Part shown: positions 23,840-35,029 of the stretch, one piece after another
Layout: each line of letters opens with the position of its first letter
Numbering within the stretch: position 1 is the first letter of the stretch
Assembly: GCA_023105745.1 (NCBI GenBank)
Contig: JALGQZ010000011.1
Coordinates: forward strand, 12,920,975 to 12,984,974
DNA length: 64,000 nt
DNA from: Austropuccinia psidii
Lineage: Eukaryota; Basidiomycota; Pucciniomycetes; Pucciniales; Sphaerophragmiaceae
Direction: 5' to 3'
The notes under the pieces: model-generated
Database searches by the model: none
Told to the model about the DNA's origin: nothing
Seen by the model: only the letters and a program-made list of their open reading frames with translations
Translations under genes and position numbers: made by a program

Positions 23840-24226
23840 TTGCCTAGAATAAAAAATAAAAAAATAATACATAACGACAGATCCAATAAAACGGGGATGA
23901 CAATTCCTAAACCCACAAGTGGGAGAGGCATCAGTGAGATGACAATACCCATGATCTTGGTGGAATTAGCTCGGAAGTACTACCGCACAAAAACTTGTTG
24001 GGATCACACTGAGGGAACAAAACCACATCATATCATAGGTGGAGTTAGCTTGGACGAAGGATTCTACAGCCGCCACTACTTGTATTCCTGGACATTATCA
24101 CCGCGGGCAACCCAGGTACCGGACCCAAATGGATACACCATTCAACTACCAAAAAAAAATATCCAAACCGACTCAATTCTGAGTACTGGGAGGGGTAGTT
24201 GGCCTCTGAACCGGCTTATCGGATGA
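23840..24226 (+). CDS. Sense-strand ORF in the captured block of element E, uncertain
   Basis: A 128-codon frame with balanced composition (ILVELARKYYRTKTCWDHTE, then SLDEGFYSRHYLYSW, then PDPNGYTIQLPKKN). The printed N-terminus begins in AT-rich DNA, so the first 20 or so codons are doubtful. It overlaps possible reverse-strand exons, and only one strand is likely to be real. No domain is recognised. Confidence 0.3.
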   Translation: MPRIKNKKIIHNDRSNKTGMTIPKPTSGRGISEMTIPMILVELARKYYRTKTCWDHTEGTKPHHIIGGVSLDEGFYSRHYLYSWTLSPRATQVPDPNGYTIQLPKKNIQTDSILSTGRGSWPLNRLIG

Positions 24227-24365
24227 AAATACCCCAGGAACCGCCGAAACTACCCACAGGAAGCATTTGAACTTCAACACATGCTGTTTAAAGGGTAAGA
24301 AGGCCTTCCATTGAGAACTAAAACAGCCCGACCATCTTCTAAGCACCGTAGAGGTGTAGTAACAC

Positions 24366-24769
24366 CTGTATCAACCAAAGATCAAGCCACTGAAAGCGGC
24401 TTAAAGCCCAATGGAGAGCTTTTCGAAAAAAAAGAGAGAACTCACCTGATCTGCTTCTACACATTAGAAGGGTGGAAAGGCCCTCAGACAGTCCAAAACA
24501 CCATAAGCTAAATATTCCTGAGCAGAAATAAGGGTAAAATAACCATTGGTAAACCCAATACAACCACGCGAAGTAGTGTAAAGGACAATAAGGGGTTTCG
24601 ATGGGGAGGCAATAACACTCATCAGGACTACTACAGCCCACTCAAAAGGTTTCGGATGAGACTCACAGGGCTGAGTCCTCCTTTTAATTAACAACATATA
24701 CTGCACTGAGGCAGCTTTCAGAAATTCGGAGTAGAGAAGAATTAACCACCCTAAGTGGTTTAAAAGCAC
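24366..24769 (-). other. Antisense coding-like segment followed by an intron-like sequence
   Basis: Reverse-strand positions 24769-24464 form an open frame (FLKAASVQYMLLIKRRTQP; EWAVVVLMSVIASPSKPLIV) of varied composition. Just downstream, CAG|GTGAGT (24445) and TTGATACAG|GTG (24366) would bound an 80-bp intron with consensus ends, the same size as the introns of the chitin deacetylase gene. Beyond it a frame reads GVTTPLRCLEDGRAVLVLNG. The frames on the two sides do not join cleanly with this intron alone, so the structure may need another exon or may be decayed. Confidence 0.35.
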
Positions 24770-25409
24770 AATAAAGTGCTGTTTAAGGTAATTAAATATA
24801 GAAACAGTCTACCCGAAGCACCCCTGAGGGGCTTTGACAACCTCTAGATCAGCCTGTTAAGCTGACTACCTTACCTAATAAAATATAAAAAATAAAATAA
24901 CAAAAAAAATAAATAAATTAAAAATTAAAAAAAAGCCCTCAGTATGGCTTTAAACTACTGGATTTTTTTGCTCACTTGTTTTTTTATTTCTTAAGCAGTA
25001 CTTATAAAGAATTGAAAGCTAACATAAATAACATTTGTTCATTTTTTATGAATTAATATATACATTTATATATAAAAAATCAAAAATAAACAAAAATCAA
25101 TATATATAACAGAATGAAAAAAAATGCCCTCAGCATGGCTTAAAACTGCTTAATTCATTTATAAATTTTATTTTTGATAATTTAAGTTGCTAATTGATTT
25201 TTTTTATTTTGAGATTATACAGGGCTACAAATAACAATAAATGCCCTGAGCAAGGCATTAAACTGCTCAATTTAATTGCTTATGTTGTTTTTTTAATTAC
25301 TGATTTTTTATTTTACTGAAATTTCAGTATTTTTTTTTTAGTTTAATAAAATAATTAAAGGAAATAAAAAAAAAGAGCCCTCAGCATGGCTTTAAACTAC
25401 TAGTTTTGC

Positions 25410-25937
25410 TTATTTAATTTATTTAATTTATTTAATTTATTTAATTTATTTAATTTATTTAATTTATTTAATTTATTTAATTTATTTAATTTATTTAATT
25501 TATTTAATTTATTTAATTTATTTAATTTATTTAATTTATTTAATTTATTTAATTTATTTAATTTATTTAATTTATTTAATTTATTTAATTTATTTAATTT
25601 ATTTAATTTATTTAATTTATTTAATTTATTTAATTTATTTAATTTATTTAATTTATTTAATTTATTTAATTTATTTAATTTATTTAATTTATTTAATTTA
25701 TTTAATTTATTTAATTTATTTAATTTATTTAATTTATTTAATTTATTTAATTTATTTAATTTATTTAATTTATTTAATTTATTTAATTTATTTAATTTAT
25801 TTAATTTATTTAATTTATTTAATTTATTTAATTTATTTAATTTATTTAGTTTATTTAGTTTATTTAATTTATTTAGTTTATTTAATTTATTTAATTTATT
25901 TAATTTATTTAATTTATTTAATTTATTTAATTTATTT
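25410..25937 (+). repeat. About 53 tandem copies of a 10-bp unit (TTTAATTTAT)
   Basis: The array is nearly perfect over about 530 bp. A few A-to-G variants (TTTAGTTTAT) cluster at about 25848-25880. It starts right after the pseudoknot copy at 25376-25400 and ends 42 bp before the copy at 25980, so it is an expansion inside one repeat unit of the pseudoknot array. No function is evident. Confidence 0.95.
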
Positions 25938-27569
25938 TATCAATTGTTTTTATGTTACAGGGATAAAAAATAACATAAAATGTCCTCAGCAAGACATTAA
26001 ACTGCTGGAATTTTTTCATTTAATTTGATTTTATCTTTAACTCATACTGAATTATTTTATTTTAAATTCTACAGGTTTTCAACAAAAAAAAAGCCCTCAG
26101 CATGGCTTAAAACTGCTTAGTTTTTTATGAATTATAATTTTGATTTTTTTTTTTGGCTGATTGAATTTTTTTTTTGAAATTCTACAGGGCTATAAAACAA
26201 AAACAAAAAAAAAGCCCTCAGTATGGCTTAAAACTGCTTAATTCTTTTTTCTTATGATTTTGATTTTTCAATGTTCTAATTGATTTTTTTTATTTTAAGA
26301 TGCTGCAGGGCTATAAAAAAAAAGCCCTGGGCAAGGCTTTAAACTGCTCAATTTTATATTATTTTATCATTTTATTGACTTAATTATTTTACTGACAGTT
26401 TTATTTTATTTTTTACAGCTTTCATCAATCAATATATATAAAATAACAAAAGAAAGATAAATATATATATCAGAATGAGGGTTAAAAAACAAAAGAGCCC
26501 TCAGTATGGCTATAAACTGCTTATTTTACTTTTCTTATGATTCAATTAGTTGACTAACCATGTTTTTTATTATAGAATGAGCGCTGAAAATCAAAGAGCC
26601 CTCAGAATGGATTTAAACTGCTGGATTTTTTTTTGATTTTCCCCTTGATATTACATGAAGCTGACATATTTATTTTTATGTGCTACAGGGCTATAAAGGA
26701 CAAGGAAAAGCCCTAAGAAAGGCTTTAAACTGCCATTTTTTATTTTTTATGCTTTTTCTTATATTCTAGAATATATTATACTGACATATTTTATTTTGAA
26801 TGCTACAGGTGTTCATAATGAAAATATTTCTCTAGTTTTATAACATTAAAAGTGCTCTTAAAGTGAAAAGGAGTCCTTAACAAGACTATAAACTGTTGAA
26901 TTTAATTATACAACTTGGCTTTGAAGATAAATCAAATCCCAAGATAAACAAAAATCAACAAATAGTCCTTGGCAAGACAATAAACTGCCCCTTCAAATAT
27001 CAAGAAATACCTCTTCAAATATCAACAAATACATTAAAAAAAAGACAACATATGGTCCTTGGCAAGACCATAAACTGTCCACCATAAAAATCCTCAACAA
27101 GGATTCAAACTAAAGAAATTAACCAAGAGTCCTAAATAAGACTACAAACTGTTTAATTCAACTTACAACTTGGCTTTGAAGATAAATTACATGCCAGGAA
27201 ACACCAAGTGCAACAATCAGGGGCCTGGGCACAACATAAGGTCCCTGGCAAGACCATAAACTGCCCCTTCAAATATCAAAAATAAATCACTAAAATTATC
27301 AACAAGGACCAAAGCAAAGACAACATATGGTCCTTGGCAAGACCATAAACTGCCCACCATTAGAAATCCCAACAAGGACTCAAAGTTACAACAAAATCAA
27401 TCAAAGGTCCTAAGCAAGACCAAAAAGTGCACTTTCAAATAATAACAAAAACATATGGTCCTTGGCAAGACCATAAACTGTCCACTAATCAAATTATAAA
27501 CAAGGACCAAAGAAGAAAGAAAAGAAAAACAAGACAGGACAAGTCCTAGGCAAGACTATAAACTACCTG

Positions 27570-29200
27570 AGGTTTTATTTTACTTTATTTTTCTACTTTC
27601 TAGATTTATGTCATTATAAAAAGAATTGGAAAGATGTACTGAATTAAGCTTTTGAACATATTTTTTATTTTATTTTATTTTTTATCCCAAAATCCAACTT
27701 TTTATTTATTTTCCCTAAGAATTAGGGGCATATCCCATTCATGATCTCAAGAATATTCCATTTATTTATTATCTTTATTATACTTCTCCTACTATTACAA
27801 CAAAAGCCATTAAATTGGCTTAATTTTTCAACTCAATAATAATAATAATTGAAAAAAAAAATTAATTATTTGAAATATTTCTTCAATCACAAGAAAGTGA
27901 TTGGAACTTGTTTGAAAAGAAGAATTATTTGTGCCATGAAGGCATTAATTGAACTCTGAAGGAGTTATTTATATTAAAAACTCATAAATTGATGACATAA
28001 TTTGGGGAATTTACATATTAATAACACCTCAATGTGCTATTTATTCCAAAAGGAATTGGAAAGCCCCCCAAAAAGCAAAGAAGAGGTTTTTTTAATTGTA
28101 CAAATTTTCAATTTCACTGTTTATATTTTTTTTAACAACTCAAATGCATTTATGGGTAACAGAAAATCTGAACCATAAAGGGGATGGACTTGAAATAAAG
28201 TCTGAGTCACAATGATGATTCCAAAAGGAAGAGTTGTGGCATCATAAGGGTCATTATATGAATAAAGGACCCAAATTATGATCATTCAACTATGTAATAT
28301 TAATCATAAATACTCTCAAGAGCACCAATTTTTGCTAAATGGCACAGATTACCATCTTCAACCAAACAGTTCCATGATCTTAATTGTGATTCAGGTTTAT
28401 TTGATTTGAATTGTGCTTTTTACTCAGATATCTCAGTTAAGGGGTATTTTATATTTACAGTAAAAAAAATAAAAATAAAAAATAAAATAAAAAAATAAAA
28501 TAAAAAAAATATATTTATTGAATCATCATTAAAATAAAATTATGTATATTTACTGTATCATTATTTATCCTCATCAAAATCACTATAAAAAATAAGGGGT
28601 GGGTAAACTTATTTCTTACACTATCCCTTATAGTGGAAGTTTTTGGGGGAATGAGAACATATCCTCTTCAAAATTTGAAAACCAACTCAAGATTTTTAAA
28701 TGGAGAGGGGGGCCCTCATCCAAAAGAATATTATTAAAAAAAAAATATTATCAAAAAATATCAATAAATTAATATTAAAATCAATTTTAAATCACCTTAT
28801 TATTAAATTTTTTATTTTTTATTTCTTTATAACAGGTATAATTCAGGAATACAAAAGAAAAAAGGTCATAAACTATTTTGAAGAAATAGCAAGAGAATTG
28901 GGAAACAACTTATCATAGGACAATTATTCAGAATACTGAAAATGAAGAAGATTATTTATGAAGACAAGAATGAGTTCCTTATGGATTGACCTTTGGACAA
29001 CACCAGACCTTGGAAATTTCTTTGATTCTGGAATGAAACTCAATTGGAATTCAAGAATCACTGGCCAGGATTTAGGGACTGAAGGATGACTCACTGTATT
29101 AATTATGAACTCAGGACTCACTCAACATTATGGACCAACAAGATTATGTAAAACACTCAACTCAAATTGCCCTTGGGATTTTAAAGAATATTGAAGACTC
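27570..29200 (+). other. AT-rich part of element E without pseudoknots or genes
   Basis: I find no copy of the pseudoknot motif in this stretch, although copies resume at 29205. A-rich runs lie at about 28455-28510 and a small ORF at 28700-28918 has AT-driven composition. Nothing else is supported. Confidence 0.5.
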
Positions 29201-29824
29201 AAGAGGTCCTCAGCATGACACTAAACTGCTTCCCCTGTAGACTTGGGCAGGGAAACTTATAAAAAATAACAGCCAAGAAGCTGGAGGGGATTGTCCTAGT
29301 CAGGAGAAGTGCTGAAGGACAATCTTTGTCCTTAGCATGACAATAAACTGCTCCCTTTGTGTAACAGGAACAAGGGGTTTCACAGGTGTTTAGCATTATA
29401 AAATTGGCCAAAATGAACAAAGTGAAGTCTTAAGCCATCAATTAAGACAAGAAAATTCCTTATCAAGAAATAAAGCAACCAGAAGAATATTGCATCAAGT
29501 AAGAATCATGAAGATGGAAGAATAAAACAAGAGTCAAGTGGAATCCAAATTCAAGCCCAAAGGAGCTCAAGAATCAAGATAAGCCCTTGGATTAGGCCAG
29601 GAGGTCCTTGCATGAATTAAACTGCAGGACTTGTATACCTAATATACAGGGGTTGCACACCTAGTTGTAGGTCCTGTATGACCTTAAACTACATTTTTTT
29701 ATATGGAAGAAGGAAGAAAGAAGAATTGTGAAGACCTCAAGACTTCAGGACACTAGCAAATTCTTAGAAATAGAAAAAAAAAAGGAAAAAAAAAGAGAAG
29801 AAGAAACAAAATAACTAATTGAAG

Positions 29825-32800
29825 ATGGATCACCAACTTTTAGCAGCCAAATACAAATCAGTCCTGAAGAAGGTGAGACCAGTCAATGAGCCAATGCCTC
29901 AAGACCTTAACCCACCTTTGGAAAGACCACCTTTGTCAAGAGATCCTTATGAAACACCCTTATCACCAAACCCACCTATATTTCAAGAGACCTTCAAGGT
30001 CACCCATGAAAGACTTCAAGCAGTCAATTTTGGCCCACCAGGATGGTTATCAAATGAAGAAATCAATTTACTCAAAAATGTCATTAACTTAAGGGAAAAA
30101 GCAATAGCTTTCTGTGAAGAAGAAAGAGGATTACTCAAACACTCATATGGAAAACCTTACAAGATACCAGTAATACCTCATGAACCTTGGCAGAAGAAAC
30201 CTATTCCTATACCCAAATCAATTTTACCTCAGTTTACTGAATTAATCAGAGAAAGAATCAGGACTGGACTCTATGAGCAATCCACCTCAAGCTACACAAG
30301 CCCAATCTTTTGTATGGCCAAATCAAATGGGAAACTCAGAATTGTCCATGACCTTCAAGAACTCAACAAAGTCACCATAAAGGATGCTGGCTTACCACCT
30401 CATATTGAAGAATTTGTAGATGCATTTGCAGCAAGAGCATGCTATGGACTAGGAGATATCATGGGAGGATATGATGAAAGAGAATTAGATGTCACTACAA
30501 GACCCCTCACCACTTTTGAAACACCCCTTGGAAGGATGCAACTCACAAGATTACCCCAAGGAGCCACAAACTCAGTAGCAGTATACCAAGCCCAAATGAC
30601 CTGGATACTTCAAGAAGAAATACCAGAAAGTGTAGGAATTTTTATTGATGATGGAGGAATAAAAGGACCAAGATCACTTTACAACCAAGAAACACTACCA
30701 GAAAACCCATCAATAAAAAGATTTATATGGGAATATGCCATAACCTTAGAAAGAATTTCATTCAGGATTGAAGAAGCAGGACTTACTATCTCAGGATCCA
30801 AGTTTTCATGCTGTGTTCCAGCTTTGGACATAGTAGGGCATGTTGTATCATTCAAAGGAAGAACAATCTCAAAACAAAATTTCAACAAGATTCAAAATTG
30901 GCCAACACCTCTCAACAAAAAGGAAATAAGGGGATTTCTTGGTCTTTGTGCCTATGTAAGAATGTTTATTGAAAACTTCTCACAAGTTGCATCACCACTC
31001 AGAAGGCTCACCAGAGAAGATGTTGACTGGGATTGGGATCAAAAATGTGAAGAAGCTTTCCATAAGCTCAGAAGAATAGTTGGAGAAGAAATAACCCTCA
31101 AGAAATTGGATTATGACAAAGGAGAAGGAAAAATTAAGCTAGCAGTAGATTCAAGTTACATTGCTGCAGGAGCAGTACTCACTCAAGAAGACAAAGAAGA
31201 AAAGGACAGACCAGTATTATATGAATCAATAACTTTTTCAAAATTGGAATCAAAATACTAACAACCCAAATTGGAACTCTGTGGTGTTGCAAGAATTCTC
31301 AAGAAGCTACAAACCATACTTTGGGGACAACATTTTGAATTACAGGTTGATGCCAAGGCCTTAATTGAAATGATAAACACCCCTTGCTTACCTAATGCCC
31401 CCATGACAAGATGGGTGGCTTTCATTCAGCTATTTTCCTTTGATTTGGTACACAAACCAGGAAAGACTTTCACTATGCCAGATGGGCTATCCAGAAGACC
31501 AAAAAACTCAGAAGAGGAAGAAGAAGATGCACCAGAATTTGATGAAGAAGAAGATTGGATCAAGCGACACCCTGGATTTGGGGCTAAGAATGTAAATTCA
31601 CTCCATTTTTCAGGAATACAAGTACCAACAAAACAAGAAGGATTTTGGAAGAGAATGCAAGAATACTTAATTACAATGAAAAAACCACAATCAAGCAAAG
31701 ATGAAGAGTTTAGAAGGATAAAAAGAAGGTCATCCAACTTTTTCTTGGAAGATGGCCAGCTCAAAAGGAGAAATAATCCAAACCCTCAATTGGTGATATC
31801 AAGTCAAGAAGCTCAAAGCTACATTTTGAAGTCACTTCATGAAAACATGGGCCACAGAGGGGAAAATGAAACTTACAGAAGAATTAAAGCAAGATATTGG
31901 TGGGAAGGAATGAAGAAATCAGTCAAGAAATGGGTTCAATCTTGCCTAGCCTGCCAAAAGAGAAGTCAAAGCTTACAAAGGGAACAAGGAAGGCCTACAG
32001 CAACATCAACAATCTTTGAAAGGGTAAGCATGGATGCAGTCCATATCAAATCTGGAAGATGGAAATATATGGTTGTGGCCAGAGATGGGTTTTCAGGATG
32101 GCCAGAAACAGTTGGACTAGTAAAATTAACAGCAAAAGCAGTTTCAGAATGGTTCACCTCAGAATGGATATGCAGGTATGGCTCACCAAAGGAAGTAACT
32201 GTTGATGGGGGGCCAGAGTTTGGAAAAGAATTGCAAGATGCAGTAAAGAAATCAGGATCAAAGATCAGAGTCACCACACCCTATTATCCAGAGTCTCAAG
32301 GAATGGTTGAAAGGGGCCATAAGCAACTCAAAGATTCATTAGTCAAGATGTGTGGAGAAAATGGAGGGAAATGGAAGAAATATTTACCACTAGTTACATT
32401 GGCTGACAGAATTTCCACTAAAAGAACAACTGGTTTCTCACCATTTGAACTCCAATTTGGACAAATACCAGTATTATCAATTGACATTGAAACAAAAACC
32501 TTTTTAGCAGTAGAATGGCACAAAATATCCACAACTGAGGAATTATTGGAAGCCAGAGCCAAGTAGTTGGAAGGAAAAGAAGAGATGAGAAGAAAAGCAG
32601 CAGAAAAACTCAAAAAATCAAGGGAAGACTCAATGAAATATTGGGATAGAAGAATGGCACACCAACTAAGATCACCACTCAATCCAGGAGATTTGGTCCT
32701 GGTTTACAACAAAGCAATAGAAACTAATTGGGGACTACTTTTCAAAAACAAATGGAATGGACCCTAAAGAGTAATCAGACAAATGAACAATGGACCATAT

Positions 32801-32986
32801 GAACTTGAGGAGCTGGATGGAACAGAATTAGCAAGAAGATTTGCAGCCTCTCAAGTCAAAAGGATTTACCCAAGAGGAAAGTTGATAGACACAAAAGAAG
32901 ACACAGAAGAAGAAGAAAGTGAAGAAGATGAATCAATAAATGAGGATGAGGTATTGGAGGAAACCACAGAATCAGATGAAGAATAG
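29825..32986 (+). CDS. Element E pol: reverse transcriptase, RNase H, integrase
   Basis: It starts at ATG 29825 (MDHQLLAAKY), about 130 bp after the last pseudoknot. The reverse transcriptase has SPIFCMAKSNGKLRIVHDLQ, motif A GDIMGGYDERELD (about residue 211) and motif C GIFIDDGG (about 273-276). RNase H begins at IKLAVDSSYIAAGAVL (about 440). Integrase has the zinc-binding LHENMGHRG ... CLAC and the catalytic D-D-E in SMDAVH, TVDGGPEFG and QGMVERGHK. The C-terminus is very acidic, with no clear chromodomain. In-frame stops occur at 31259-31261 (TAA), 32564-32566 (TAG) and 32765-32767 (TAA), with no frameshift. It copies the element RNA and integrates the DNA; this copy is probably inactive unless the stops are read through. 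Confidence 0.92.
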
Positions 32987-33020
32987 AGAGCTCTCACCTG
33001 GAATGCTGGGGACGGCATTA

Positions 33021-33034
33021 AATTGAGAGGGGGA
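33021..33034 (+). other. Polypurine tract of element E
   Basis: AATTGAGAGGGGGA lies directly before the 3' LTR start TGTGGTATTCC. Confidence 0.8.
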
Positions 33035-35029
33035 TGTGGTATTCCATACCATTTTTTTTCACCAGGCTCAAGCTCATAGTACCCCAAAACAGCAGTCAAT
33101 CCAGCCTACAGGCAGACTTACACTCAAATTTTACACCAAAAGGGCAATTTTACAGCAAGAAGCTGGGTTTAACTCATAAAACCATGGCACAGGCACCAAA
33201 AGGCAGTGTATGTGCTTAAATAAATTATTCAATTTCATTATGCATATGTAAAAAAATCAAGTTACATATAGTACACTAGTTACAACAAATAAGGTACCAC
33301 CCTTTAAATTACACACCCCACCCAGCTTTACACCCCCTTACAGCCATAGGACTCATGCAGCAAGAAAATGACACATGCATTAGTTATACAGCCAACTTGC
33401 ATTCAAAATCACATGATGCAAAGCCCATCCCCATGGAATTCCTGCATCTCATTGACAACACAGCCACAGGAGTACCTTATCTTATATCCAAAGTAACCCC
33501 ACTTTAAACCTTGAAACAGAATCAGATTTATTTACACCACTCATCACCTCATGCAAACCAAAGCTAGTTACAACAGGCTGCATGCAGTACACAATTTTAA
33601 TTAAATCTCAACCACATGACTATGCACAGCATGTGTCAAACTCAAAAGTCACATCATCTCATACATAACAGTAATTTCACCAGTGCAAGAAATTATCACC
33701 TGACTTCATTTTAAAGTTCAAAAAGAAGAAAAACAACATGACACCTACATAAATTACACAGCCACTTCTACCAAACCTAAAATAGGACATATGCAAAGGA
33801 ATTACAAGGTCATCATGTGATACTGCATCCACCAACAGAATATCATGTGACAGGAAAGAGGCTGTGCACAACAAAAATCCCCAGCCAAAATTGAATCACC
33901 TCATGTATGCAAGGAAAATGCAAGAATATCACATCATAATTAGTTCACCAAAAGACAATCATGTGATAAATGGAGGCTGTGCAGAGAGAAAGTTATCACC
34001 AAACCTTAAATCACCTGACCCATGCAAGAAAGGTCCTCACCAAAAATGGAGTCACATGATGAAATCAAGAGGAATTAAAGTGGAAAAAGACAGCTCCCAT
34101 GGAGGGCCCCCTGGGCTCCCAAAAGGTATAAATAGAGGGGCTCTCTCCCCCCAATTCCAAATTCCCCCCATGCAAATTATATCCCATGCAAATTGTTTCC
34201 ACTGCACAGTAGGAGCATAGGAATAATTCATCCCTCACCTGGGAGGTAGTCCAGCATATTATAGTAAATTTACTTGCCCAGTAGCTAAGCTCAGTGGAAG
34301 TATAGTGTTGAAGATTACCCAGTAGCTAAGCTCATTGGAATCTTATTATTATTAAAATAAAAAAAAAGAAATTATCCCGTACCCAAAATTAGGGTTACTA
34401 CTCTATTAAAATATTTTAACTAGCAAAATTAACACCATTTAACAAGCCTTAAAACTAACTTACCCATTTAAAGTCAAATATTAAAAAATCTAACCTCTTA
34501 AATTTAACAAATACAATTCTATCTTATTATTAAACACTCTTAAAAAAATAACAAACCTTTAAAAATTATTTTACTCTATTATAACTTTAACTTAACAGAA
34601 ATTACCTTTATCAACACTCATCAAATCTTCCAGAAAACCTTAAATAACCCATCTTACCAAGGATTTATCACCAAGAAGAAACCACTCACCTCAATTTAAC
34701 CAAAAAAAAAATATTAAAATTAAACAGACAAGTATTTCATTAAAATCTCAAATTTAACCAAAATAACTGACATTATTTTTCATATTATTTATTGAATAGG
34801 TCTGATCTGACACTGCTGAATTTTTTTCTTCTGCAGTTGTAAAGCCACTTACTAATTTTATTTTGGTTTGTGAGCTCCAAGGAAGATTTTGTTCAGTATT
34901 TTAGGAGGGGCAGGCAATACACCCTTGCCACCCTTGGTTACAGGAGTTATTAGCAATTCAAAACTAGTTACCTGTGATTTCCCCCTCCAGGTACTGCCTC
35001 ATTTTAATCCCACACAAGAGGAGTTCCCA
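33035..35029 (+). repeat. 3' LTR of element E
   Basis: Nearly identical to the 5' LTR, with a TATA box at 34127-34134 and hairpin pair at 34271-34344. In the second hairpin here the core has CATTGG for CAGTGG, which weakens that copy's inner stem. Confidence 0.93.

Larger units (their letters stand above)
24932..29692 (+). repeat. Array of about 26 H-type RNA pseudoknots (type I) upstream of pol in element E
   Basis: Copies start near 24932, 25126, 25241, 25376, 25980, 26092, 26213, 26321, 26496, 26597, 26707, 26872, 26964, 27051, 27088, 27128, 27240, 27326, 27364, 27406, 27454, 27542, 29205, 29326, 29602 and 29669. Each has a stem 1 of 3-7 bp that varies but stays complementary: AAAGCC/GGCTTT, ATGCC/GGCAT, ATGTC/GACAT, TATGGTC/GACCATA, TTGTC/GACAA, AGGTC/GACCT. 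The loop resembles CTCAGCAT or CTTGGCAA, and an A-rich tail TAAAC follows. The 3' end pairs back to the loop: AGCA/TGCT, GGCA/TGCC, CAGTA/TACTG, GAGCA/TGCTC, AACA/TGTT, TGTA/TACA. Spacing is about 110-165 bp in the first half and tighter later. Copies at 27088, 27364 and 29602 are decayed. Confidence 0.8.
14173..35029 (+). mobile_element. Element E: giant Ty3/Gypsy LTR retrotransposon (20.9 kb)
   Basis: Two LTRs of about 2.0 kb (14173-16170 and 33035-35029) enclose gag, an aspartic protease, two unknown ORFs, a long non-coding block with RNA-structure repeats, and pol (reverse transcriptase, RNase H, integrase). By eye the LTRs differ at about 28 positions in 2 kb, so the insertion is fairly young. 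The flanks are TGCAG (14168-14172) and GTGCAG (35030-35035), which is a target duplication offset by one base. Most Ty3/Gypsy elements are 5-8 kb; plant Ogre elements reach this size. The extra length lies almost entirely between protease and reverse transcriptase. Confidence 0.92.

Noticed and set aside
24339..24641. A 100-codon Trp- and Cys-rich reverse ORF in element E.
   Set aside because: It overlaps, in another frame, a more plausible coding segment (24769-24464) and its composition looks like an out-of-frame reading.
24946..24956. The string TTTAAAC in several pseudoknot copies is a classic -1 frameshift slippery heptamer.
   Set aside because: It lies inside loop 3, downstream of stem 1, whereas a slippery site must precede the pseudoknot. 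No open frame crosses the array.
24930..27570. Regularly spaced short repeats that could suggest a CRISPR array.
   Set aside because: Repeats are diverged and spacers vary in length and are AT-rich; the context is a eukaryotic retrotransposon, and the conserved part is explained by an RNA fold.
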